From positions 1 through 64,000 of the forward strand of contig NZ_BJDN01000003.1 in NCBI RefSeq assembly GCF_005405165.1: 64,000 nucleotides of DNA, in the 5' to 3' direction. Under the pieces are notes generated by a model, which worked only from the letters and a program-made list of their open reading frames with translations, was not told where the DNA came from and searched no databases. This document shows, piece after piece, positions 32,311 to 41,554 of the stretch; within the stretch, counting starts at the first letter, position 1; the number at the start of each line of letters is the position of its first letter. The translations under genes were made by a program, and so were the position numbers. The stretch comes from Loigolactobacillus binensis (GTDB taxonomy: Bacteria > Bacillota > Bacilli > Lactobacillales > Lactobacillaceae).

Positions 32311-33777
32311 ATGACAAAATTATATCCGGATGACAGTTATACACTGCATACTGATTTATACCAAATCAATATGATGTCGACTTATTGGCAAGAAGGCATT
32401 CATAATCGCCGGGCGGTTTTTGAATGTTTCTTCCGTAAGATGCCTTTTGGTAATGGGTACGCAATTTTTGCTGGTTTGGAACATGTCGTTCGTTATATTC
32501 AACAACTTACTTTTACGGATACCGATATTGCGTATTTACGCGAAGCGGGGGACTATCCGGAAGCGTTTTTAACGTATTTAAAGAATTTTAAATTCACTGG
32601 TACGATTCGTTCGGCGGTTGAAGGCGATCTTGTTTTCAGCAACGAGCCAATTCTGCAGGTGGAAGGAACCTTGTCTGATTGTCAATTGGTAGAAACGGCG
32701 ATTTTGAATATGGTTAACTATCAGACTTTGATCGCGACTAAGGCGGCGCGGATTCGTTCCGTTGTCGGGACTGATGGCATTATGGAGTTTGGCACGCGGC
32801 GGGCGCAGGAAATGGACGCCGCTATTTGGGGGACACGGGCAGCCTATATTGGTGGCTTTGATGCAACAAGTAATGTTCGTGCGGCTAAGATTTTTGGCAT
32901 TCCGGTCAGCGGCACCCACGCGCATTCCTTAGTTCAAGCTTACCGTAGTGATTATCGCGGGTTTAAAGCCTACGCCGAAACGCATAAGGACTGCGTTTTT
33001 CTAGTCGATACTTATGATACGCTGAAAAGCGGGGTACCGAATGCGATCCGGGTGGCCAACGAAATGGGTGACAAGATCAATTTTCAAGGGGTGCGCATTG
33101 ATTCTGGTGACATGGCGTATATTTCCAAACGAGTACGGCAAAAATTAGATGAAGCTGGCTATACTGAAGCTAAAATTTATGCTTCCAACGATCTAGATGA
33201 AAAAACGATCCAGAATTTAAAAATGCAGCACGCTAAGATCGACGTCTGGGGTGTCGGCACTCATCTGATCACAGCCTATGATCAGCCGGCTTTAGGGGCG
33301 GTTTACAAGTTAGTTTCGATCGAGGATGAAAATGGTGACATGCAGGACACGGTCAAGTTGTCCAGTAACGCCATCAAGGTTTCGACACCAGGTCGCAAAC
33401 AAGTTTGGCGTATTACGAAACAAGAAGACGGTAAATCAGAAGGCGATTATATTACGTTGTGGGATGAAGAACCACTGAAAGAACCGTCGTTGTATATGTT
33501 CCATCCGCACTATACGTATATTAACAAAACAATCTCTAACTTTGACGCGCGGCCGCTATTGAAAACGATCTTCAAAGAGGGTCAATTAGTCTACGACTTA
33601 CCTGAATTGTCAGAAATTCGCCGTTATTCTGCTGCGATGCTGGAATCCTTGTGGGACGAATACAAACGTGATCTGAATCCACAGAACTATCCAGTTGATC
33701 TGTCACAAAAGTTGTACGACCATAAAATGAAAATTATTAGTCAGTTGCACAATCAGGTCAGTGACAAGCAGGAATAG
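32311..33777 (+). CDS. pncB: Nicotinate phosphoribosyltransferase
   Basis: A 488-residue enzyme that converts nicotinate and PRPP to nicotinate mononucleotide, first step of NAD salvage. TDLYQINMM near the N terminus, MEFGTRRAQ, GTHAHSLVQ, and the DSGD segment (RIDSGDMAY) are family hallmarks. Three consecutive ATGs (32305, 32308, 32311) are possible; the third has the best spacing from AGTGGAG. An extended -10 (TGCTAAAAT) lies near 32273-32281. nadE follows about 340 bases later. Confidence 0.94.
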   Translation: MTKLYPDDSYTLHTDLYQINMMSTYWQEGIHNRRAVFECFFRKMPFGNGYAIFAGLEHVVRYIQQLTFTDTDIAYLREAGDYPEAFLTYLKNFKFTGTIRSAVEGDLVFSNEPILQVEGTLSDCQLVETAILNMVNYQTLIATKAARIRSVVGTDGIMEFGTRRAQEMDAAIWGTRAAYIGGFDATSNVRAAKIFGIPVSGTHAHSLVQAYRSDYRGFKAYAETHKDCVFLVDTYDTLKSGVPNAIRVANEMGDKINFQGVRIDSGDMAYISKRVRQKLDEAGYTEAKIYASNDLDEKTIQNLKMQHAKIDVWGVGTHLITAYDQPALGAVYKLVSIEDENGDMQDTVKLSSNAIKVSTPGRKQVWRITKQEDGKSEGDYITLWDEEPLKEPSLYMFHPHYTYINKTISNFDARPLLKTIFKEGQLVYDLPELSEIRRYSAAMLESLWDEYKRDLNPQNYPVDLSQKLYDHKMKIISQLHNQVSDKQE

Positions 33778-33834
33778 TGCCTTAGGTTAGGTTGAAAAAA
33801 ACTGCCAAAATGGTTTTTACGATATAAAATTCGC

Positions 33835-33879
33835 CACCTGCAGTGTGATCAATTTTGATTTCACTGCAGGTGTTTTTTG
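33835..33879 (+). terminator. pncB terminator
   Basis: CACCTGCAGTG (33835-33845) pairs with CACTGCAGGTG (33862-33872), followed by six T. Confidence 0.9.
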
Positions 33880-34001
33880 TTAGTTTTTACGGTCATTATG
33901 AGCGTCCGTTTCGCGCATAAATGAAGCTGAAAATTTTGGACCACACCCTTTTTAATGTGACATTCGGTGTCAGTTTACCGGCCGTTGGCGTTGCCGCGAC
34001 G

Positions 34002-34010
34002 TGGTATAAT
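34002..34010 (+). promoter_or_regulatory. nadE promoter (extended -10)
   Basis: TGG-TATAAT (34002-34010) is a perfect extended -10; no good -35 lies at the usual distance. The leader would be about 105 bases. Apart from this and the pncB terminator, I see nothing in 33880-34121. Confidence 0.6.
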
Positions 34011-34121
34011 AAAAAAATAGTCGGTTAAAGCCATTTTACGAAGTGGACTTGCGCCGGCAATAGTCGTAAAAAAACGGTTGCGCTGTAGATTCCGCAGCCA
34101 GAGATTGAAGGAGTTGAGCCT

Positions 34122-34949
34122 ATGCGCCCGTTACAAAAAGAAATTATTGCGGCCATGAAAACACAAGCTGTTATTGATCCGCAAGCAGAAATTCGTAGAA
34201 GTGTAGATTTTTTGAAAGCTTACATGAAAAAGTATTCGTTTGTAAAAACGTTAGTCCTTGGCATTTCTGGCGGTCAGGATTCGACTTTAGCTGGTCGTCT
34301 AGGGCAAATGGCGGCTGAAGAGATGCGCACGGAAACCGGCGATGCGGCCTATCGTTTTATCGCCGTCCGCTTACCTTATGGCGAACAGGCCGATGAAAGT
34401 GACGCCATGGCGGCAATTGATTTTATCCAGGCCGATGAAACGCTACGTGTTAATATTAAGCCCGCAGTAGACGCAACGTTGGCAGCTTTGACGGCCAATC
34501 AGTTAACGATCAATGATTTCAATAAGGGAAATATCAAGGCACGGCAGCGGATGATCGCCCAATACGGAATTGCCGGTGCGCGCCAAGGTGTGGTATTAGG
34601 GACTGATCATTCTGCTGAATCGATCACAGGCTTTTATACCAAATTTGGTGACGGCGGGGCGGATCTAGTACCGTTATACCGGCTTGATAAACGGCAAGGT
34701 AAGCAAATGCTAAAAGTGTTAGGCGCACCAGAACATCTTTACCTTAAGGTCCCAACTGCGGATCTTGAAGAAGAACGGCCAGCCTTACCGGATGAAGTCG
34801 CTTTAGGCGTGCGTTACGATGATATCGACGATTATTTGGAAGGTAAGGCAGTCACTGCTGCTGCGGCTGAAAAAATTGAGGCTTGGTATTTAAAGACTGC
34901 GCATAAGCGACATTTACCGATCACGGTTTTTGATCAATTTTGGCGGTAG
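34122..34949 (+). CDS. nadE: NH3-dependent NAD+ synthetase
   Basis: A 275-residue enzyme that amidates deamido-NAD to NAD using ATP and ammonia. The ATP-pyrophosphatase loop is [15 protein letters not shown] (about residues 46-60), and [22 protein letters not shown] and [10 protein letters not shown] are typical. It has no glutaminase domain, so free NH3 is the donor. GAAGGAG precedes the ATG. With pncB it completes most of the nicotinate salvage route; nadD is elsewhere. Confidence 0.95.
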   Translation: MRPLQKEIIAAMKTQAVIDPQAEIRRSVDFLKAYMKKYSFVKTLVLGISGGQDSTLAGRLGQMAAEEMRTETGDAAYRFIAVRLPYGEQADESDAMAAIDFIQADETLRVNIKPAVDATLAALTANQLTINDFNKGNIKARQRMIAQYGIAGARQGVVLGTDHSAESITGFYTKFGDGGADLVPLYRLDKRQGKQMLKVLGAPEHLYLKVPTADLEEERPALPDEVALGVRYDDIDDYLEGKAVTAAAAEKIEAWYLKTAHKRHLPITVFDQFWR

Positions 34950-34960
34950 AACGTTTTTTC

Positions 34961-34990
34961 TTGTCAAACAGATAAACAATCAGTTATACT
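34961..34990 (+). promoter_or_regulatory. Promoter of the riboswitch-controlled ATPase
   Basis: TTGTCA (34961-34966) and TATACT (34985-34990) are 18 bases apart; the predicted start at about 34997 is just upstream of the aptamer. Confidence 0.75.
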
Positions 34991-35000
34991 ATGCTTAATT

Positions 35001-35136
35001 CATAGGGGAGTAACTTGCGACCACACATGGCCGTGATAACGTCGTCAACAAGAAAGTCTACCCGACTTTTCTGGTGTTATCTTAAAAAGTGAGACTTATG
35101 TGTGTTTCTGCAACATACATGGGCCTCACTTTTTGT
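35001..35136 (+). ncRNA. yybP-ykoY manganese riboswitch
   Basis: The leader contains GGGGAGTAAC (35005-35014) and ACGTCGTCAACA (35039-35050), the two conserved loop sequences of the yybP-ykoY aptamer that build its Mn2+ site. The second arm is visible: GATAAC with GTTATC (35035-35040, 35076-35081) and AGAAAGTC with GACTTTTCT (35051-35058, 35064-35072). CATA at 35001 can pair with TATG at 35097 to close the aptamer. That closing pair overlaps the downstream terminator hairpin, so the switch should turn expression on when Mn2+ is high. The L. lactis relative controls a P-type ATPase in the same way. Confidence 0.85.
35084..35136 (+). terminator. Riboswitch expression-platform terminator
   Basis: AAAAAGTGAG (35084-35093) pairs with CTCACTTTTT (35125-35134); an upper stem (ATGTGTG with CAACATACAT) continues it. 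The 5' part overlaps the last aptamer strand. Confidence 0.82.
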
Positions 35137-35169
35137 ATGCTGCGAATCAACTAAAAGGGGGAATCATCT

Positions 35170-37839
35170 TTGGCCCAAGCAAAGAAGTTTTACAGCACAA
35201 CAACAGCAGAAACTCAAGCACAGTTGCATACTGCCAAGCAAGGCTTGAGTAAAACGGAAGCCCATAAACGGCTGACGGAAGGTGACGCCAATAGCCTAGT
35301 GGCGAAGCGGCGAAAAACGATCATTGAGCGCTTTATTGATCAGTTTAAAGATTTCATGATCGCCGTCTTATTAGTTGCGGCGATCGTGGCGGCCTTTAGC
35401 GGTGAAATGGCGGATGCCGTGATCATTTTACTGGTAGTGGTTTTAAATGCCGTTTTCGGTGTTTTCCAAGAGGTTCAGGCTGAGGCGGCGATTGATGCAC
35501 TGAAAGAAATGTCGGCCCCGATGGCGCACGTTCGGCGCGATGGTGAACTGATCACGATCAAAAGTGAAGACGTGGTGCCTGGCGATATTGTTCTGTTGGA
35601 GGCCGGTGATGTGGTCCCAGCCGATCTGCGCCTGATCGCAGCACAAACGTTGCGGGTGGAAGAGGCGGCCTTGACGGGGGAATCGGTTCCGGTGGAAAAA
35701 CAAACGGCCGCGTTACAAGTCAAACCAGATGAAAAAATTAGTTTAGGTGACCAAACCAACATGGCCTTTATGAATAGTAATATCACCAACGGTCGGGGCA
35801 CGGGGATCGTGGTGGCGACAGGGATGCAAACCGAAGTGGGGCGGATCGCCGGCATGTTGAATCAAGCCGATGAAACCAAAACACCTTTGCAGGAGAATTT
35901 AAATTCATTAGGTAAAACACTGACTTGGTTGATTTTGTTCCTATCCGTTTTGATTTTTGCCCTAGGATTATTAAATCAGCGCGAAACGATCTTGAATATG
36001 CTGCTGACGGCGATCTCCTTGGCCGTTGCGGCGATTCCTGAAGGTTTACCAGCAATTGTAACGATCACCTTAGCATTAGGTACCAAGCGAATGGCGAAGC
36101 GTAATGCCATTGTCCGTAAATTACCGGCAGTAGAAACCTTAGGCAGCACTGATATTATTGCTTCTGATAAAACCGGAACATTGACCCAAAATAAAATGAC
36201 CGTGGAACGATTATTCACTAATAATCGTTTAGAAGTTGCTAGTGAGAGTAAGGTAACTTTTGACAACATGACGGTCCAGATCATGACGTTGGCCAATGAT
36301 ACCAAAATCGACAAAGCTGGCAAGCTGCTCGGTGATCCCACCGAAACAGCGTTGGTCCAATTTGGCTTGACCCATAAGTTGGACGTGTCAGCGTTGCTAG
36401 ATCGTTTGCCGCGGGTCAACGAAGTACCGTTTGATTCAGAACGTAAATTGATGACCACGATCCATGAACTGGCAGATGGGCGTTATCTGGTAGCGACTAA
36501 AGGCGCGCCAGATCAATTATTGCAACGAACAACTAGCTATGAAATTGACGGTACTGAAGCGACTATGGATGACACCGAGCGGGAGCTGATTTTAAGTACT
36601 AATACGCAATTGGCGCGCCAGGCCTTGCGTGTTCTGGGAATGGCGTATAAAATTGTGGATGAGATCCCTGCACAGGTCAATACAGATACTGTGGAACAAG
36701 ACTTAATTTTTAGTGGCTTGATCGGGATGATCGATCCCGAACGGCCAGAAGTTGAAGAAGCCGTGCGGGAAGCCAAAGAAGCCGGTATTCGCCCAATGAT
36801 GATCACCGGTGATCACCGTGATACTGCCGAAGCGATCGCTAAACGCTTAGGTATTATTAGTGATCATGATGAAAAGGCGATCATCAGCGGTAACGAACTC
36901 GACGACATGAGCGATGAAGAATTTGCTAAGCGCGTGGATGATTACGCGGTGTACGCGCGGGTCGCACCGGAACATAAGGTGCGGATCGTCAACGCTTGGC
37001 AAAAGCGCGGCAAAGTCGTTGCCATGACTGGTGACGGGATCAATGATGCCCCAGCGCTGAAGGCAGCCGATATTGGTATCGGTATGGGGATCACGGGAAC
37101 TGAAGTGTCCAAGAATGCTTCCGACATGGTTTTAGCCGATGATAATTTTTCGACGATCGTTGTGGCCGTTGAAGAAGGGCGTAAAGTTTTTGCCAACATT
37201 CAAAAAGCGATCCAGTACCTGTTATCGGCCAACTTAGGTGAAGTATTGACTTTGTTTATGATGACGCTATTGGGCTGGCAAATTTTGGCGCCAGTTCAGA
37301 TTTTGTGGATCAATTTAGTGACTGATACTTTTCCGGCGATCGCCTTAGGCATTGAACCAATGGAGCGGGATATTATGAAGCGTCAACCCCGCGGGCGGCA
37401 GTCAAACTTCCTTTCCGGCGGCTTAAGTCATTCGATCATTTATCAAGGCTTGTTGGAGGGAATCATCACGTTAACCGTTTATTGGATCGGGATCACTTAT
37501 CCGGTGCATGCTAACGGTGCTCTGGCCCACGCTGATGCGCTGACTATGGCTTTTGCGACCTTAGGTTTGATTCAGTTATTCCACGCTTTTAACGTTAAAT
37601 CAATTTATGGTTCGATCTTCCATCGTGGTATTCTTGCTAATCATGCCTTTAACTGGGCAGTGCTTGCATCCACGATTTTGATGGCGGCCACGATCTTAGT
37701 TCCTGGATTCAACCAATTATTCCACGTCACGCCACTTGACTGGCATCAATGGCTGACCGTATTAGGCGCTTCCTTCTCGATCGTCATTATCGTTGAGATC
37801 GTGAAGTTTGTGCAACGCCGTCTAGGTATGAACAAATAA
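35170..37839 (+). CDS. P-type cation ATPase (Ca2+/Mn2+ exporter type)
   Basis: An 889-residue P2-type ATPase of the SERCA/PMR1-like group. The actuator loop is TGES. The helix-4 ion site is PEGLPA. The phosphorylation motif DKTGTLTQN is present, as are KGAPD, TGDGINDAP and about ten membrane helices. It would pump a divalent cation out of the cytosol. The Mn riboswitch upstream argues for Mn2+ export rather than Ca2+ (inference; L. lactis YoaB is the precedent). The start is TTG at 35170 with AAGGGGGAA upstream; no ATG fits. A small gene of unknown function follows 23 bases later and may be cotranscribed. Confidence 0.92.
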   Translation: MAQAKKFYSTTTAETQAQLHTAKQGLSKTEAHKRLTEGDANSLVAKRRKTIIERFIDQFKDFMIAVLLVAAIVAAFSGEMADAVIILLVVVLNAVFGVFQEVQAEAAIDALKEMSAPMAHVRRDGELITIKSEDVVPGDIVLLEAGDVVPADLRLIAAQTLRVEEAALTGESVPVEKQTAALQVKPDEKISLGDQTNMAFMNSNITNGRGTGIVVATGMQTEVGRIAGMLNQADETKTPLQENLNSLGKTLTWLILFLSVLIFALGLLNQRETILNMLLTAISLAVAAIPEGLPAIVTITLALGTKRMAKRNAIVRKLPAVETLGSTDIIASDKTGTLTQNKMTVERLFTNNRLEVASESKVTFDNMTVQIMTLANDTKIDKAGKLLGDPTETALVQFGLTHKLDVSALLDRLPRVNEVPFDSERKLMTTIHELADGRYLVATKGAPDQLLQRTTSYEIDGTEATMDDTERELILSTNTQLARQALRVLGMAYKIVDEIPAQVNTDTVEQDLIFSGLIGMIDPERPEVEEAVREAKEAGIRPMMITGDHRDTAEAIAKRLGIISDHDEKAIISGNELDDMSDEEFAKRVDDYAVYARVAPEHKVRIVNAWQKRGKVVAMTGDGINDAPALKAADIGIGMGITGTEVSKNASDMVLADDNFSTIVVAVEEGRKVFANIQKAIQYLLSANLGEVLTLFMMTLLGWQILAPVQILWINLVTDTFPAIALGIEPMERDIMKRQPRGRQSNFLSGGLSHSIIYQGLLEGIITLTVYWIGITYPVHANGALAHADALTMAFATLGLIQLFHAFNVKSIYGSIFHRGILANHAFNWAVLASTILMAATILVPGFNQLFHVTPLDWHQWLTVLGASFSIVIIVEIVKFVQRRLGMNK

Positions 37840-37862
37840 TTCTATAGATAGGTCGGGTAAAA

Positions 37863-38303
37863 ATGGTAAAAGTACAACAGGTTATGGCACACTATGCCCA
37901 AGTGATCGATGCGCTGATCACCACTACGGAGCGTTTAACCGGTGAGTTAAATGGTGATTACGAATTACTAAAAAATGCTTTGGCAACTGATACAACGGCT
38001 GATATTAGCAATGATCAATGGACCAGCATCAAAGCTAATTTTGATCAAGGCGTGGCGAGTTACCAGGCCAGCCTTGCCACTGTTAAAGCAGTACGACCAC
38101 CCGCAAAAGCATTGGGGATCCATCACTTATTGTTGGCGGCGTACGCAGATTATGTGGCCGGCTGTGCCCAAATGGCAGCTAGCGTTGACGCAACGGCACA
38201 TAGGATCGATGCGGCGGCCTTTACAGCAGCGGAAAAACAGCAAGATGATAGTTCGCTGGCGTTAAACAAACAAATTGCACGGATCGCACAGATTTTGCGC
38301 TAA
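37863..38303 (+). CDS. Small helical protein of unknown function
   Basis: I do not recognise this 146-residue protein. It has no signal peptide or membrane helix and is predicted to be mostly helical, rich in Ala, Gln, Asp and Thr. It contains the segment YADYVAGCAQMAASVDATAH with a single cysteine. It begins 23 bases after the ATPase stop, with TAGGTCGGG upstream of the ATG, and the next terminator follows it, so it probably shares the Mn-responsive transcript. A helper or stress role for cation export is only a guess from position. Confidence 0.65.
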   Translation: MVKVQQVMAHYAQVIDALITTTERLTGELNGDYELLKNALATDTTADISNDQWTSIKANFDQGVASYQASLATVKAVRPPAKALGIHHLLLAAYADYVAGCAQMAASVDATAHRIDAAAFTAAEKQQDDSSLALNKQIARIAQILR

Positions 38304-38311
38304 TATTATTG

Positions 38312-38358
38312 AAAAAGCTTCTGACTTTACCGATTGGTAAGCCAGAAGCTTTTTATTA
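38312..38358. terminator. Bidirectional terminator between convergent units
   Basis: AAAAAGCTTCTG (38312-38323) pairs with CAGAAGCTTTTT (38343-38354), with an inner CTTTACC/GGTAAG stem. A-tract and T-tract on both sides allow it to serve the plus-strand ATPase unit and the minus-strand gene ending at 38356. Confidence 0.9.
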
Positions 38359-40449
38359 GTTTATTTTAGGGCGGCGCCAAATGGACAGCAGTAAACTACC
38401 AACAACGATAATATAGAGAATACTTAGTTGTGTCAGTGACAGTAGTGGTGCCCACCATTGATGAACAACTTTTAATAATAAGTAGCGCTGCTGTGGCTTT
38501 GAGGTTAGGGGCTTTAGCTGCGGAACAGCATGATATTGCCAGCTTCTTAAAATGGCTACTTTAACCACTTTTGTTTGCGGGTTATGGATCACTAACTGGT
38601 ACGTGCCTGGCTTTAGGTTAAGCCGACGCTGCCAGGTTTGGTGGTCTTTTTGTTGGTGCAAGGTCCAGGTTTTCTTAGTTGTAACTTGGTGCACCGTGAC
38701 TTGAAGGCCAGATTTTCGCTGGCTACGAGGATTGAGCCAGGTGATCTGATTAGCCGCGTGTTTTAATTTAAATTGTTGTACCAACTTTTTTTGACTAGTT
38801 AATTTGATGGTACCGTAATCCTTAGTTTGCATGATCCGCGGTTGTTGCTGTACCTGTGGCTTAGTTAACCAATGTGATTGCCAGAAACCTAGCACAGCAC
38901 CGATTAAAATAACGGTACTTAAACCTAAACGCCACCAATTAGACCGATGCGCTAACCATTGCTGTGCTGGTTGAATTTCAGTACTGGTCAGACCGCCACT
39001 AGCAAGGATCAACAAAAACGGTAGTAACAAGTAAACGTAACGTGCCTCGGCTTCCCAGAATAATAAGTGAAAGGCACCGACGCCTAGAATCGTTAGTATG
39101 ATAAAGCTCGTTGTTGGTGCTAATTTGCGCCGGTGAATAAAGAGTTGGCCGACTAACAACAAATTGCTAAATAAAATAGTCAAATATAAAATTTGATTCC
39201 AAGTGCTTAATAGGGGTTTCTTAGAACCATAAAGGTAACGAAAAACGGCCGGATAATGCTGGGCTTGATTGATAGTTTCTAGTGCATCCATGTCGCCATA
39301 AGCCCACATCAAACTTAATTTACGGACTAGATGATAGCCAATACCAACCGACCCCATATTTTTCAAGCGCTGTTTAATTTCGTATTTTGCCAATGCTTGT
39401 TTTTTAGTATAGGTAGGCTGGTTTTGAATCATACCAGTATCAGCATGACTGCTGGAGCCTTTAGTACTTTTGTTCCAGCCCATCATTGTCCAGGTCAAAG
39501 CCGGCATTTTTTTACTGAGCGGTTGTTGGTAACCGTAGGCACTTTTAATTTGTGGCGCTAGAAGTTGCTGCCCACTAAAGAAAATAATGCCGATCACGGC
39601 GATGCTGACCACCGTTTGCCGCCAACCGAAATGATGCTCGATCAGTAAAACTAAAATCAAAGCAATTAATAAAATGGCATTGTTGCCTTTGATCCAGAAG
39701 CCTAACCACAGTTCGCAGCCCAAAAGAACGACAAGCACCCACCGACTGCTCCTGCGTTGCGTACCAAAATAACGATCAAGTAACCACAAAGTGAGCACCG
39801 GAAAAAGAACCGCCAAGCCGTCAGTGTAGAAGAAAAGTGCGTAGCCATAAAAAGGAAAATAGACGGTAGCAATTAAAATTGCCAAAAAGCCAGCTTGTAG
39901 GCTGAAATGCCGACGCAACCAATCCCAACTTAAGGCTAGGGTTAAGTCGACAATAGCAAACAAAAATAAGTTCAACCCGATAAATCCATTGATATGTAGC
40001 ACTTTAAAGCCTTGCAATAGCCAAAATTCGATCAAGGTCAGCGGCACATTATTTTCAGCTAATTGGTGAAAATATGGAAGCCACTGCCGCGAGCCTTTCA
40101 ATAAATTGATCACTTGGAAGCGCGTATCCATGCCGTCAAAAATATTATCACCAATAATTTGAAAGGCTAGCCAAAGCTGAAAACCAAGACTAAGTAACAC
40201 GATCGCCCCAGTTAAAAGACTGATCAAGCGGTTAGATTGTCGGTTTAGCCAGCGCTTCAAAGCAAATAATAGTAAAAGCACCACAGCTGCAGCCATAAGG
40301 ATCAAAAATCGATCTAAGCGCACCGTGCCATGATGATAGGAATCAGGAAAGGCTGCCGCTGCTAGACCAAAAATTGCTAAGAGAATTAAACCGTATAACC
40401 CTAAATAACTTTGTTGCCACCAAGAACCAATTGTCTTTTTTTTAAGCAT
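38356..40449 (-). CDS. GT-C family membrane glycosyltransferase, paralogue 1
   Basis: A 697-residue polytopic protein with about eleven to thirteen membrane helices. It has the PMT/ArnT-like outline: an early GMDTRFQVINLL loop with an acidic residue after the first helices, and a later WEAEARYVYLLLPF helix start. Residues about 530-650 form an extracellular beta-rich domain, and there is one final helix. Such enzymes use polyprenyl-phosphate sugars to decorate wall polymers, teichoic acids or proteins outside the membrane. It is a paralogue of the plus-strand gene at 43035 (shared FWE-EARY motif and layout). It starts 4 bases after the acyltransferase stop with GGTGAT upstream. Confidence 0.75.
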   Translation of the reverse strand: MLKKKTIGSWWQQSYLGLYGLILLAIFGLAAAAFPDSYHHGTVRLDRFLILMAAAVVLLLLFALKRWLNRQSNRLISLLTGAIVLLSLGFQLWLAFQIIGDNIFDGMDTRFQVINLLKGSRQWLPYFHQLAENNVPLTLIEFWLLQGFKVLHINGFIGLNLFLFAIVDLTLALSWDWLRRHFSLQAGFLAILIATVYFPFYGYALFFYTDGLAVLFPVLTLWLLDRYFGTQRRSSRWVLVVLLGCELWLGFWIKGNNAILLIALILVLLIEHHFGWRQTVVSIAVIGIIFFSGQQLLAPQIKSAYGYQQPLSKKMPALTWTMMGWNKSTKGSSSHADTGMIQNQPTYTKKQALAKYEIKQRLKNMGSVGIGYHLVRKLSLMWAYGDMDALETINQAQHYPAVFRYLYGSKKPLLSTWNQILYLTILFSNLLLVGQLFIHRRKLAPTTSFIILTILGVGAFHLLFWEAEARYVYLLLPFLLILASGGLTSTEIQPAQQWLAHRSNWWRLGLSTVILIGAVLGFWQSHWLTKPQVQQQPRIMQTKDYGTIKLTSQKKLVQQFKLKHAANQITWLNPRSQRKSGLQVTVHQVTTKKTWTLHQQKDHQTWQRRLNLKPGTYQLVIHNPQTKVVKVAILRSWQYHAVPQLKPLTSKPQQRYLLLKVVHQWWAPLLSLTQLSILYIIVVGSLLLSIWRRPKIN

Positions 40450-40453
40450 AAGA

Positions 40454-41554
40454 TCACCGTCCCAAAAATAACCAGCGTTTCAGCACTGGAATTAAGCTTA
40501 GTACCCCAACGACTAGATAACTAAGCACGAATAAAACGAACCAAACGACAAAAGTTTGCCGGGTCACCGACAAGGTCGTGAACCAATTTAATTTAATAAA
40601 AACTAAGCTAAAACCACGATGGATCAGAAAAACACCAAAGGATAACTGTGCTAACCGGTAAAAGATAAAGCGACCAGCTGAATTGTGAAGTTGCCAATGT
40701 TGAGCTAAGTTCATCAGTCCCCATGCACAGGGTAGCAGTAATAAGTAGCCGTACGGCATGTTAAGTTGACCGCCAGTGTACTGCTTATATTGTGTGAATT
40801 GGAAGTAATACTGCGTAGTAACGATCAAAGCAGTTAAGATAAGTGTACCTAGACCCACCAACCATAAAGGCGGCTGATGACGTTGTGTTCGCAATAAATA
40901 ACCGGCAAAAAAGTAGGTTGCACTTAAACCGCCAAAGTAAGATAGATCTAGTTGGGAGACCGAAATTCCTGGTAGGCCTTGCGCGTTAAAAAATAAAGTT
41001 ATTGTTGGTACTAGCATTGTTTGACTGACGACCAAAGCGTAAATTGCCAACAAATAGCGGCGCGGAAAGTGCTGAACCGCGCGGGCTACAAATGGTACCG
41101 CCAGATAAAGGCCTAAAATTGCTGGAATAAACCAGTAATTAAAGAAATAATTGCCGACGCCGATACGCCCAGTTCGCGAAATAAAAGTCATATCCAAAAA
41201 CACTTGGAACAAATCGGTTGGTCGGTGGAGCCATAATTTTAAGAATAGGGTATAGGCCAGCACCCATAATTCTAAAGTGATCAGCAGGGGCCAAAAATGG
41301 GTACGATAAAATTGCCGAATTTTTGTTGCATCCGAATAATCACGTTTCAGTAAAAAATAGCCAGATAACATGAAAAAAATGGGAACGCCTAAATGTCCGA
41401 TTGCGATCACAGCGGCATTTAACCATTGATCCACAGGACTAAGCTGTTGAAAATTGATTTTTTGCGGTAGGGCATGGCTAAAAACGACACAGCCAATAGC
41501 GAAAACGCGTAAAATGTCAAAGCCAGTTTGGCGTTGTTTTAATTTATTTTGCAT
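40454..41554 (-). CDS. Acyltransferase family 3 (OafA/WecH-like)
   Basis: A 366-residue membrane protein of about ten helices. GFDILRVFAIGCVVFSHA (about residues 11-28, with the conserved His) and GHLGVPIFFMLSGYFL are the acyltransferase-3 hallmarks. Members O-acetylate or otherwise acylate exported sugars using acyl-CoA. Here it sits between two GT-C genes, so acylation of the same glycan is likely. The ATG at 41554 has GGAGG 6 bases upstream; a TTG two codons earlier abuts that site. It overlaps the end of the upstream gene by 11 bases, implying translational coupling. Confidence 0.88.
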   Translation of the reverse strand: MQNKLKQRQTGFDILRVFAIGCVVFSHALPQKINFQQLSPVDQWLNAAVIAIGHLGVPIFFMLSGYFLLKRDYSDATKIRQFYRTHFWPLLITLELWVLAYTLFLKLWLHRPTDLFQVFLDMTFISRTGRIGVGNYFFNYWFIPAILGLYLAVPFVARAVQHFPRRYLLAIYALVVSQTMLVPTITLFFNAQGLPGISVSQLDLSYFGGLSATYFFAGYLLRTQRHQPPLWLVGLGTLILTALIVTTQYYFQFTQYKQYTGGQLNMPYGYLLLLPCAWGLMNLAQHWQLHNSAGRFIFYRLAQLSFGVFLIHRGFSLVFIKLNWFTTLSVTRQTFVVWFVLFVLSYLVVGVLSLIPVLKRWLFLGR

